This document shows positions 6,584-13,193 of a DNA stretch of 14,043 nt, in pieces. The DNA is taken from contig JAFNGF010000121.1 of the NCBI GenBank assembly GCA_017885385.1, forward strand, positions 1 to 14,043, read 5' to 3'. Positions within the stretch are counted from its first letter, which is position 1. Each line of letters begins with the position of its first letter. This stretch comes from Planctomycetota bacterium (GTDB lineage Bacteria > Planctomycetota > Phycisphaerae > Sedimentisphaerales > Anaerobacaceae). The notes under the pieces were generated by a model. The model was given only the letters and a program-made list of their open reading frames with translations, had not been told where the DNA came from and made no database searches. Both the position numbers and the translations under genes were made by a program.

Positions 6584-6973
6584 AAGTTCATGATCGGAAT
6601 CCCAGTATACGCTGGGTCCTCGGCAAACGCTCTTGCCTTTTGATGGGATCACAATCCCGCCTCCTCGCTTGCTATGCCTATTCCTGCTCTTTCTGCTCTC
6701 ACAGAGTATCCAGATAAAAGAGCTAAAGAAAGAGAAAACCAGATAGTCTGCAATCTTCCTGCTCCGCTTGGGTACGTCAAGAGGAAATGCTGGGCGTCGG
6801 CTGGCTGAGAAGACGATTTTCCTGTCACTCTAACACGGCACGACCCTGGGCAATCGTTGGGAAAAAAGCCTTTTGTTTGCGGCAAGTGTAACAGAAAAGC
6901 AGTTTATTTCAGCTCGACGGACCAATAGGCGTGGCCAAATGAGAAGCCCAAGGAAGAAACTACGTTCGCGCAG

Positions 6974-7003
6974 AAAAAAGGACCTGGATTTATCTCCAGG
7001 TCC
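6974..7003 (-). terminator. Rho-independent terminator of tRNA-fMet
   Basis: On the minus strand a 9-bp stem GGACCTGGA/TCCAGGTCC with a 6-nt loop (6980-7003) is followed directly by six Ts (6974-6979). It begins four bases after the tRNA 3' end, a textbook arrangement. Confidence 0.93.
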
Positions 7004-7006
7004 CAA

Positions 7007-7080
7007 TAGCGGGGGCAGGATTCGAACCTGCGACCTCCGGGTTATGGGCCCGACGAGCTACCAGGCTGCTCTACCCCGCG
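7007..7080 (-). tRNA. Initiator tRNA-fMet (CAT) with C33
   Basis: The 74-nt gene folds as a cloverleaf with acceptor CGCGGGG/CCCCGCT, D arm GAGC/GCTC with loop AGCCTGGTA, anticodon CAT (7044-7046 on the plus strand) and T arm GCAGG-TTCGAAT-CCTGC. Initiator hallmarks are present: a mismatch at 1-72 (C1 with U72, where E. coli has C1/A72), three G-C pairs 29-31/39-41 below the anticodon loop, and A11-U24. CCA is not encoded, so it must be added after transcription. The anticodon loop reads CCCATAA, placing C at position 33 (plus-strand base 7047) instead of the nearly universal U33. It delivers formylmethionine to the ribosomal P site at start codons. Confidence 0.95.
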
Positions 7081-7125
7081 ATCATCAACCTACTAAGAAA
7101 CTCTAACAAACCCTCAGATCCGGCC

Positions 7126-7292
7126 CATCATTCGGCAGGCCTGCCAGATGACGGGGACTTGAAGGCCTGACGGGACCGGACTTGCCGGTCCTGACGGAAT
7201 GAAAGACACTCTGCAACTGTCATTCCCGCCGAAGCGGAAATCCGGTATCTTATGGTTTCTGTGGACTCCCGCCTGTGCGGCAGCGACAAACA
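7126..7292. repeat. Cluster of REP/MITE-like palindromes
   Basis: Three palindromic units lie side by side: the 12-bp perfect palindrome GGCAGGCCTGCC (7134-7145), the 7-bp hairpin GGACCGG/CCGGTCC (7173-7191), flanked by direct CCTGACGG repeats, and a degenerate long inverted repeat (about 7218-7290). The last has arms TGTCATTCCCGCCGAAGCGG and CTCCCGCCTGTGCGGCAGCG and resembles the common TCATTCCCGCGAAAGCGGG-type bacterial repeat. The cluster separates the HIT gene from tRNA-fMet. Confidence 0.6.
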
Positions 7293-7340
7293 GCATAATG
7301 CACTATTCATTCTGTCAGATGCTCTAAACTATAATATAGC

Positions 7341-7359
7341 CAAAAACCAGTTTTTATCA
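7341..7359. terminator. AT-rich hairpin after the HIT gene
   Basis: The sequence AAAAACCAGTTTTT within this interval forms a 6-bp stem with a 2-base centre, a few tens of bases past the HIT gene stop on the minus strand. It could act as a weak terminator at the end of the alpha-operon transcript, but the stem has almost no GC pairs. Confidence 0.25.
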
Positions 7360-7376
7360 AGGCTGCTAAGTCAAGA

Positions 7377-7793
7377 TCAGAATTTTTTGCGAATTTTAGC
7401 GGCAATCGTCTCGATCAATCCTTGCTTATACTTATAAGCAGGCCAACGCTCAAAAATACCGTCGCCCAGGTTACGTGGTATTATATGAAAATGCAGATGC
7501 TCAACAAGCTGCCCGGCCGCTCGACCATTATTGCACAGCACATTATAGCCGTCACAACTCATCCCCGCCGCTACCGCACCGGCGATTTTACCGAGGCGTG
7601 AGCCAACCTGACTCAAAAGTCCGGCGTCACAATCGTGCAGCTTTTCAAAGTGCTGCTTTGGAACCACCAGAGTATGACCATCGCTTATTGGACCGATATC
7701 CAGAAAAGCAAGGACGACGTCATCCTCGAAGACCTTTGTAACTGGAATTTGCCCGGTTACTATTTTGCAGAAGACGCAGTCCTTTACACTCAT
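7377..7793 (-). CDS. HIT-family nucleotide hydrolase/transferase (Hint-like)
   Basis: The 138-aa product has the histidine triad HLHFHIIPR (H99, H101, H103), with the middle His the expected nucleophile, plus GHTLVVPKQH and NVLCNNGRAAGQ around the active site. C6 and C9 (CVFC) form the N-terminal cysteine pair of zinc-bearing Hint-type members. Such enzymes cleave phosphoramidate or AMP-linked small molecules, such as adenosine 5'-phosphoramidates; the physiological substrate here is not known. Length is typical for the family. It lies 54 bases after rplQ on the same strand, so it may be the last gene of the alpha-operon transcript. The start is preceded by a GGAAGG-like site. Confidence 0.93.
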   Translation of the reverse strand: MSVKDCVFCKIVTGQIPVTKVFEDDVVLAFLDIGPISDGHTLVVPKQHFEKLHDCDAGLLSQVGSRLGKIAGAVAAGMSCDGYNVLCNNGRAAGQLVEHLHFHIIPRNLGDGIFERWPAYKYKQGLIETIAAKIRKKF

Positions 7794-7847
7794 TGTGACC
7801 TTCCGACTCGACGACCTATGTTTTTCTTGCCGGCAGGGTTCGTCGGT

Positions 7848-8405
7848 TTATTTATCTATCTTAGCTTTGTCTACAGGCTCAACGGGTTGTTCGCCCTGCT
7901 CAGGCTCTTTGGCCGGAGCGGCTTCTTCAGCCTGGACGGCCTTTTTCGTTTTCTTACGTCCGTGTTTTTTTGCAGCGGCTTTAGTTTCTTTTTTGGGTTT
8001 CTCATCCGGGCCTATCAGCTGCAGCAGCACAAGCTGACCGTTATCGCCCAATCTTCTCAACGACAGACGGATGATCCTTGTGTACCCGCCGGCCCTGTCA
8101 AGGTATCGGGGGCCAAGCTCGCTAAAAAGCTTTCCAATTATGGTGCCCTTCTTGACGGCTTTGCCATCCTCGTAATTTATGATGTCACGATTACAGAGCC
8201 GAGCGATGGCCCGTCTTCTGGCCGACAATGTGCCTTGCTTGGCCAGCGTAATCATCTTTTCGGCAAAGGCCTTGACCTCTTTGGCCTTTTCGATGGTTGT
8301 TGAAATCGTTTCATGCTCAATCAGCGAAGAGACCAGATTTCGCCGCAAAGCTAGTCGGTGCTCACTGGTTCTACTTAACTTACGTCCTGCCACTCTGTGA
8401 CGCAT
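7848..8405 (-). CDS. rplQ: 50S ribosomal protein L17 with long basic tail
   Basis: The N-terminal part MRHRVAGRKLSRTSEHRLAL is the diagnostic L17 start, followed by the conserved RRNLVSSLIEHETISTTIEKAKEVK. The body, to about residue 135, ends GDNGQLVLLQLIG. L17 is usually 115-130 aa, but here it is 185 aa because of a Lys/Ala/Glu-rich, low-complexity C-terminal extension of about 50 residues. L17 sits near the exit side of the large subunit. The gene follows rpoA by 116 bases, as in most bacterial alpha operons, though without a strong Shine-Dalgarno. Confidence 0.97.
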   Translation of the reverse strand: MRHRVAGRKLSRTSEHRLALRRNLVSSLIEHETISTTIEKAKEVKAFAEKMITLAKQGTLSARRRAIARLCNRDIINYEDGKAVKKGTIIGKLFSELGPRYLDRAGGYTRIIRLSLRRLGDNGQLVLLQLIGPDEKPKKETKAAAKKHGRKKTKKAVQAEEAAPAKEPEQGEQPVEPVDKAKIDK

Positions 8406-8521
8406 ACGCTTGGTTTCCCGGTCTATCGGCGTTCAATGAGTTAATACCCCGTGTAAAACGCGGGGCTGAATATTTCTCCGCCAGACGTACGGCGGATTTA
8501 GCCGGCGGTTTCACCGTCGGT
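8406..8521. promoter_or_regulatory. rpoA-rplQ spacer with imperfect hairpins
   Basis: Three potential stems lie in 116 bases: CCCCGTG/CGCGGGG (8447-8465), CCGCC/GGCGG (8479-8496) and CCGGCGG/CCGTCGG (about 8502-8520). In two of them the imperfect pair is G-T on the plus strand but A-C on the transcribed strand, so they are somewhat weaker in the rpoA-rplQ mRNA. They could damp transcription or protect mRNA ends between rpoA and rplQ. Confidence 0.35.
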
Positions 8522-9535
8522 TTATTGACTACTTTCTGCCGGTACGCTCATCCCCAACGACAAACCTATGTCGGCGAGCTTTCTTTTGATTTCCCGTAGA
8601 CTTGTTTTGCCTAAGCTGCGAATCGCCAGCAGGTCAGCGTCTGTCTTTTGGGCTAGCTGGCCGACAGTTTCGATCTTCGCCGCTTCAAGGCAGTTGCTCG
8701 CCCTGACCGACAGCTCTAATTCCTGAACGGGCACACTTAGTTTTCTGGTCAATTCTACGTCAACCGCTTCTTCTTCCAGCGTTTTCTCGGCAATCTGCCC
8801 GACGACAGTCTGTTCTCCAATCTCGAAATACTGTACGAACGGATTGATGTGTTTTCGCAATATCTTAGCAGCCTCTACGAGGGCCATTTCGGGTGTGACC
8901 GTTCCATTGGTCCAGATTTCCAAAATCAGCTTATCGTAGTTGGTTCGCTGGCCTACTCGGGTATTTTCGGTTGTGTAGCGAACTCTGGTGACCGGCGAGT
9001 AGACGGCGTCAAGCAGTATCCTTCCGATCTCCTGGTCGAATCTGTCTGCGTCGGCAATTCGTTCCGATGCCGGCACATAACCACGGCCGTTTTCGACCAC
9101 CATCTCCATTTCGAACTTAACGTTTTCAGTCAGGGTGGCCAAGACGAGGCCTTTATTTATAACTTCTATGGCGGGGTCGGCGACGATGTCGGCGGCCTTT
9201 ACGGCGCCGGCTTTGTTTGCCGAGACCTTCATTGTTTTGGCCCCGCCGCTCTGAAGCCGAATGACAAGGCTTTTGACATTCAAAACAATATCGGTGACAT
9301 CCTCCATTACGCCGCTTATTGAGGTGAATTCATGGTCGACGCCGGCTATTTTGATTGACGTTACGGCGCTACCCTCCAATGAGGAAAGCAATACGCGTCT
9401 GAGGCTGTTGCCAATGGTGGTGCCGAAGCCTCGCTCGAACGGCTCGATAAAAAATCGCCCGTATTTGTCGGTTGATACCCGGTTGTCCCGTTCAACACGG
9501 GCGGGCAACTCTATACCACGCCATGTAATTCGCAT
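8522..9535 (-). CDS. rpoA: DNA-directed RNA polymerase alpha subunit
   Basis: The product is 337 aa from the ATG at 9535, which GGAG at 9541-9544 precedes by five bases. A TTG five codons upstream is in frame but has no better site. The N-terminal domain (about 1-235) carries the conserved FERGFGTTIGNSLRRVLLSSLEG segment for dimerisation and beta/beta' assembly. The C-terminal domain (about 260-325), ASNCLEAAKIETVGQLAQKT...IRSLGKTSLREIKRKL, is the helix-hairpin-helix module that contacts UP elements and activators. Length matches the family. It lies 123 bases after rpsD in the standard alpha-operon order. Confidence 0.98.
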   Translation of the reverse strand: MRITWRGIELPARVERDNRVSTDKYGRFFIEPFERGFGTTIGNSLRRVLLSSLEGSAVTSIKIAGVDHEFTSISGVMEDVTDIVLNVKSLVIRLQSGGAKTMKVSANKAGAVKAADIVADPAIEVINKGLVLATLTENVKFEMEMVVENGRGYVPASERIADADRFDQEIGRILLDAVYSPVTRVRYTTENTRVGQRTNYDKLILEIWTNGTVTPEMALVEAAKILRKHINPFVQYFEIGEQTVVGQIAEKTLEEEAVDVELTRKLSVPVQELELSVRASNCLEAAKIETVGQLAQKTDADLLAIRSLGKTSLREIKRKLADIGLSLGMSVPAESSQ

Positions 9536-9658
9536 ACCGGCTCCGATCAAAACCTAAATATCAAAATGCCAGGCCCAAACCAGACTTTTTCTTCGCTTGT
9601 TTTTGAATTACTGCCTTTTTCTGTCGTTTTTAGTTTTTCATACTACAATGCTGCCGCG

Positions 9659-10291
9659 CTATCTCGAGCACAGCTCTATGACCAGCTGCGTCTCCACCGG
9701 GATCTGCACATCCTCTCGGCTGGGTAGCGCTACAATGGTAGCCTCCAGTTTTTCACGGTCCAGCTGCAGCCAGTTCTGCGTCGTAAAGTTTGGATTGCTC
9801 TCCAGCTGCTGCTTTACCTTTTTGCTGCTTTTTTCGGAGTTTTTCACAGCGATTTTGTCGCCGACTCCTATTGTATAATCGCCGACGTTAACCTTGGTCC
9901 CATTAACATGTATATGACCGTGGACAATCAATTGTCGGGCAGCCTTGCGTGACGGTGCGAAATTCAATTTATATACTACGTTATCTAAACGCCTTTCCAA
10001 CAGTTGCAGCAAGGTTGCGCCGGTGTTGCCTTTTGTTCGCTGGGCTGTATGGAAACACCTCATGAACTGTCGCTCCAGAAGTCCGTAGTATCTCTTGACT
10101 TTCTGCTTTTCCCGCAGCCGAACACCGTATTCACTTCCTCTGCTTCTGCGCCAGCCGTGCATACCAGGAGCCAGATTTCGCTGTCTCTTTTCGATCTGGC
10201 ATTTGGCTGTTTCGCACTTGAGGCCCTTGAGAAGCAGTTTCATTCCTTCCCGGCGACAAATTTTGCAGGATGGCCCGAGGTAGCGTCCCAT
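9659..10291 (-). CDS. rpsD: 30S ribosomal protein S4, zinc-binding form
   Basis: The 210-aa product begins MGRYLGPSCKICRREG. Four cysteines C9, C12, C26 and C31 match the zinc-knuckle pattern of zinc-containing S4 proteins. The S4 RNA-binding domain follows (LERRLDNVVYKLNFAPSRKAARQLIVHGHIHVNG). S4 nucleates assembly of the 16S 5' domain and in some bacteria represses its own operon. GGAG about ten bases upstream supports the start. The gap to rpsK is 39 bases. Confidence 0.98.
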   Translation of the reverse strand: MGRYLGPSCKICRREGMKLLLKGLKCETAKCQIEKRQRNLAPGMHGWRRSRGSEYGVRLREKQKVKRYYGLLERQFMRCFHTAQRTKGNTGATLLQLLERRLDNVVYKLNFAPSRKAARQLIVHGHIHVNGTKVNVGDYTIGVGDKIAVKNSEKSSKKVKQQLESNPNFTTQNWLQLDREKLEATIVALPSREDVQIPVETQLVIELCSR

Positions 10292-10330
10292 TCTTATTCT
10301 TCTCCAAACAGTTTCCGGTTGACTGTCATT

Positions 10331-10711
10331 CTATACTCGTCTTCGCTTTGGTGCTCTGCAGCCATTATGCGGTATAGGTGTGACATCTTCTATGGAAGCG
10401 ATGCGCAATCCTACCTGTTGCAGCGCTGAGATGGCGGACTCACGGCCAGCCCCGGGGCCCTTGACCTTGATTTCAACCTCACGCACGCCGTTACGCATGG
10501 CCGAATTGGCGCAGCTTTGTGCTGCCTGTTGCGCTGCGAACGGTGTACTTTTGCGAGAGCCCTTGAATCCGACACAACCCGCCGAGCTGGAGCAAATTGT
10601 GTCACCGTCCGGGTCCGTAATCGTAATCAACGTGTTGTTAAACGTTGCCTTTATGTGCACAATAGCTCGAACTATGTTCTTTCTGACTTTTCTTTTCGCA
10701 CCTTTTGCCAT
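10331..10711 (-). CDS. rpsK: 30S ribosomal protein S11
   Basis: The 126-aa product has the S11 core: IVHIKATFNNTLITITD, GFKGSRKSTPFAAQQAA, and VKGPGAGRESAI through to the C-terminal VTPIPHNGCRAPKRRRV. S11 lines the platform near the 3' end of 16S rRNA. The start has only a weak purine-rich site (GAAGAG). It lies between rpsM and rpsD, as in most bacteria. Confidence 0.98.
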   Translation of the reverse strand: MAKGAKRKVRKNIVRAIVHIKATFNNTLITITDPDGDTICSSSAGCVGFKGSRKSTPFAAQQAAQSCANSAMRNGVREVEIKVKGPGAGRESAISALQQVGLRIASIEDVTPIPHNGCRAPKRRRV

Positions 10712-10805
10712 TATCTGTCTCTTCTCGCGTGCAAGTTATAACCCGTCGTGAATAACGATTTTCTTACCTCTGCGACCAGGCTCACTTCGAGGGCGAGCAG
10801 CTTGG

Positions 10806-11192
10806 TCATCCATGTTTTTCCTTTACACCCTTCTTGCCTGCAACGGTCTTTCGCGGGCCTTTCCGGGTGCGTGCGTTGCTTTGAGTGTGCTGCCCGCGAA
10901 CGGGCAAGCCTCTTCTGTGACGAATGCCCCGGTAGCAGTTTATATCCCGCAGGCGGGCAATATTCTGCGCGACCTGTCTGCGGAGCTGGCCGCCCACGAT
11001 GTAATTACGGTCTATAATTTGAGTTATCCGGCTCAGCTCATCTTCACTGAGCTTGCCGGCCTTTGTATCTTCCTGGATGCCGGCTTCCTTCAGGATCTGC
11101 CTGGAGGTATATCTGCCTATACCGGGAATGTAGGTCAAAGAAATCCATATTATTTTTTCATTGGGGATATCAGTACCAACTATTCTCGGCAT
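10806..11192 (-). CDS. rpsM: 30S ribosomal protein S13
   Basis: The 128-aa product shows the S13 start MPRIVGTDIPNEKIIWISL, the helix-hairpin-helix TYIPGIGRYTSRQIL and the basic tail RGLPVRGQHTQSNARTRKG, which contacts head rRNA and P-site tRNA. AGGAG five bases before ATG supports the start. It follows rpmJ by 54 bases. Confidence 0.98.
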   Translation of the reverse strand: MPRIVGTDIPNEKIIWISLTYIPGIGRYTSRQILKEAGIQEDTKAGKLSEDELSRITQIIDRNYIVGGQLRRQVAQNIARLRDINCYRGIRHRRGLPVRGQHTQSNARTRKGPRKTVAGKKGVKEKHG

Positions 11193-11246
11193 ATTAGCTC
11201 CTGTTTACATCTCAGCTTGGACCAGCCGTTTACAATCCATTGCGGG

Positions 11247-11360
11247 CTAACCTTGACGCTGTTTATGCCGCGGGTTTGTGCAGATCACTCTGACAACGCC
11301 CCTGCGACGGACAATCTTGCAATTCTCACAGATACGCTTTACAGAACTTCTGACTTTCAT
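11247..11360 (-). CDS. rpmJ: 50S ribosomal protein L36
   Basis: A 37-codon ORF starting MKVRSSVKRICENC and ending PRHKQRQG lies between infA and rpsM, the usual place. Zinc-ribbon ligands C11, C14, C27 and H32 are all present, so this is the zinc-binding paralog type. AGGA precedes the start closely. The gene is very short but the identification is firm. Confidence 0.97.
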   Translation of the reverse strand: MKVRSSVKRICENCKIVRRRGVVRVICTNPRHKQRQG

Positions 11361-11432
11361 TTTTCCTGCCTAACTTGCATAGCTGCGGTCGTCATGTTAC
11401 TGCCGGTATCGAGCTATTGCACAGCTTGTAAG

Positions 11433-11648
11433 CTAATGCCGCAGAACGATTCGGCCTCTGTTTAAGTCGTAAGGTGACATTTCCACGGTCACCGTATCGC
11501 CCGGCAGAATTCGGATAAAATTCATGCGCATCTTGCCCGAAACATGGGCCAAGATCTTATGACCGTTCTCCAGCTCAACTCTAAACATCGCGTTTGGCAA
11601 AGCTTCGGTTACCTTGGCTTGCAGCCTAATGGTGTCCTTCTTTGCCAT
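11433..11648 (-). CDS. infA: Translation initiation factor IF-1
   Basis: The 71-aa product MAKKDTIRLQAKVTEALPNA...GDTVTVEMSPYDLNRGRIVLRH is a typical S1/OB-fold IF-1 of normal length. It binds the 30S A site during initiation. It lies 20 bases after map and 72 before rpmJ, the common map-infA-rpmJ order. Confidence 0.98.
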   Translation of the reverse strand: MAKKDTIRLQAKVTEALPNAMFRVELENGHKILAHVSGKMRMNFIRILPGDTVTVEMSPYDLNRGRIVLRH

Positions 11649-11668
11649 AAATATCTCCGAAGCAATAA

Positions 11669-12490
11669 CTATGAATCTGAAAGGCTCCGGCTCGAGAATT
11701 CGCAGCTTCCGGCTATTTTGGTCAGCACCTCACAACCATTTTCCACTATTGCGATCGTATGTTCGAAATGAGCCGAGCATTTGCCGTCCTTTGTTACTAC
11801 AGTCCAGCCGTTCTTGAGCGTGCGGACCGCACTGCTGCCGGCATTAATCATCGGCTCAACGGCCAAAATCATCCCTTCGGTCAAGACAATGTCATTGCTC
11901 AGCAATTCGTCGCTTACGAAGTTGGGCACTCTCGGTTCTTCGTGCATTTTTCTGCCGATTCCGTGCCCAACAAATTCTCTTACTACCGAGAACCCGGCCG
12001 ACTCGGCACAATGCTGCATTTGTGCCGCAATTTCGCTCCATTTAACGGCCGGTTTAGCCTTTGCTATCGCTATATCCAGAACCTGTTTTGTTACCTCTAT
12101 GAGCCTGCGGTTGTCGTGCGAAATGTCGCCTATACCAATTGTGACGGTAGCATCTGCACAATAGCCTTGGAGTATAGCTCCAAAATCAATACTCAATATA
12201 TCGCCTTGTTTAAGTTTAGTGCTCTCCGAAGGAATCCCATGGACGACCTGCTCGTTTATGGATGTGCAAATCGCTCCTGGGAACGGCGCCCTTGCGTGCG
12301 GGCTGCGTACACCCTTAAACAGGGCTTGAGCGCCGGCATCCGCGGCCATCTGCGCGGCGATCTTATCCAATCGGGCGGTCGTTAGTCCGGGCTCTGCGTC
12401 CTCCTGCAGTTTTGAAAGAACGTCGGCTACGACAGCCCCTGCGGCGCGCATTAGCTCAATTTCTCTTCGGCTGCGGAGCGTTATAGCCAT
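11669..12490 (-). CDS. map: Type I methionine aminopeptidase
   Basis: The 273-aa enzyme removes the N-terminal methionine from nascent proteins after deformylation. The five metal ligands are visible: D102 (SIDFGA), D113 (CADATVT), H176 (VGHGIG), E212 (AVEPM) and E243 (FEHTIA), with H84 (VVHGIP) in the substrate site. The segment RSPHARAPFPGAICTS around residues 62-76 is slightly longer than the usual form. It starts at 12490, 46 bases after adk, with only a weak ribosome-binding site. Confidence 0.97.
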   Translation of the reverse strand: MAITLRSRREIELMRAAGAVVADVLSKLQEDAEPGLTTARLDKIAAQMAADAGAQALFKGVRSPHARAPFPGAICTSINEQVVHGIPSESTKLKQGDILSIDFGAILQGYCADATVTIGIGDISHDNRRLIEVTKQVLDIAIAKAKPAVKWSEIAAQMQHCAESAGFSVVREFVGHGIGRKMHEEPRVPNFVSDELLSNDIVLTEGMILAVEPMINAGSSAVRTLKNGWTVVTKDGKCSAHFEHTIAIVENGCEVLTKIAGSCEFSSRSLSDS

Positions 12491-12536
12491 TCAACTTTGT
12501 ATCTCTCATTCTGTACCGAGTATTTTGCATATCGCA

Positions 12537-13193
12537 TCACGCCTTGTCGATGGCGTCCAGCTTCTCAAATATCAAATCGCTTACTTTGTCGGCGCCGTTG
12601 TTGGCGTCGACATCAAAAACGGTTCTGCCGTTGTTGTTATAGTAATCTACAACCGGTTCAGTCTGCTGATGGTAGGTTTTGAGGCGTTTGGCCACCACTT
12701 CAGGACTGTCATCAGGCCTTTGAATTAATCCGGTGCCGTCACGGTCGCATATTCCGTTAACTTTCGGCTGCAAGCTCTTCAGATGATACACTGCCCCACA
12801 TTTCGGGCAGCTTCTCCTTCCTGTCATTCGCTCGGCTACCATGCGGTCGTCTATCTGCAGGTTCAAGATCGCATCCACAGCCTGGCCGTTGTGGGCCAGC
12901 GAATTATCAAGCTCGACAGCTTGATTAAGCGTCCTGGGAAAACCGTCCAGTATAAAACCGGCAGCGGGAGCTTTTTTTACGGCGTCAATCATCATCTGTA
13001 CTACAATTTGGTCCGGCACAAGCTGTCCCGAATCCATATAGCTCTGCGCCTTTTTGCCCAGCGATGTGCCTTCTGCTCTTTGTTGCCTTAATATATCTCC
13101 GCTGGATAGATGCAGCAGCCCATACCGCTGCACGATACGCTTACACTGGGTTCCTTTGCCTGCGCCGGGGGCGCCCAGCAAGACTATCCTCAT
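12537..13193 (-). CDS. adk: Adenylate kinase, zinc-LID type
   Basis: The 218-aa enzyme interconverts ATP, AMP and ADP. The P-loop GAPGAGKGT is at residues 7-15, DGFPRT at 83-88, and the long LID at about 122-160 carries C129, C132, C149 and D152, a zinc-binding CxxC...CxxD set. Its ATG overlaps the secY stop (ATGA), so translation is probably coupled. GGAG about ten bases upstream lies inside the secY 3' end. Placement between secY and map is common outside proteobacteria. Confidence 0.98.
   Translation of the reverse strand: MRIVLLGAPGAGKGTQCKRIVQRYGLLHLSSGDILRQQRAEGTSLGKKAQSYMDSGQLVPDQIVVQMMIDAVKKAPAAGFILDGFPRTLNQAVELDNSLAHNGQAVDAILNLQIDDRMVAERMTGRRSCPKCGAVYHLKSLQPKVNGICDRDGTGLIQRPDDSPEVVAKRLKTYHQQTEPVVDYYNNNGRTVFDVDANNGADKVSDLIFEKLDAIDKA

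Larger units (their letters stand above)
6292..6970. other. Gene-free region between tRNA-fMet and the peptidase gene
   Basis: No open frame here shows family features. The stretch holds a 24-bp alternating purine-pyrimidine tract (6507-6530), an 8-bp inverted repeat (6555-6583) and a small hairpin CCCAG/CTGGG (6601-6616). The peptidase promoter is expected here, but I cannot identify it with confidence. Confidence 0.45.

Noticed and set aside
6413..6885. Open frames of about 78 codons between the peptidase gene and tRNA-fMet
   Set aside because: They show no domain features or ribosome-binding sites, and their composition is like the surrounding intergenic DNA.
7635..8303. 222-codon plus-strand open frame
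   Set aside because: It is antisense to rplQ and the HIT gene and has biased composition without recognisable domains.
9536..9550. TTG start five codons upstream for rpoA
   Set aside because: The ATG at 9535 has a well-spaced GGAG, and the conserved RpoA sequence begins at MRITWRG.
10812..11465. 217-codon plus-strand open frame
   Set aside because: It is antisense to rpsM, rpmJ and the infA end, all of which are firmly identified on the minus strand.
13190..13193. Overlap of secY stop and adk start as a possible frameshift
   Set aside because: ATGA overlaps are normal translational coupling in operons, and both proteins are intact around it.
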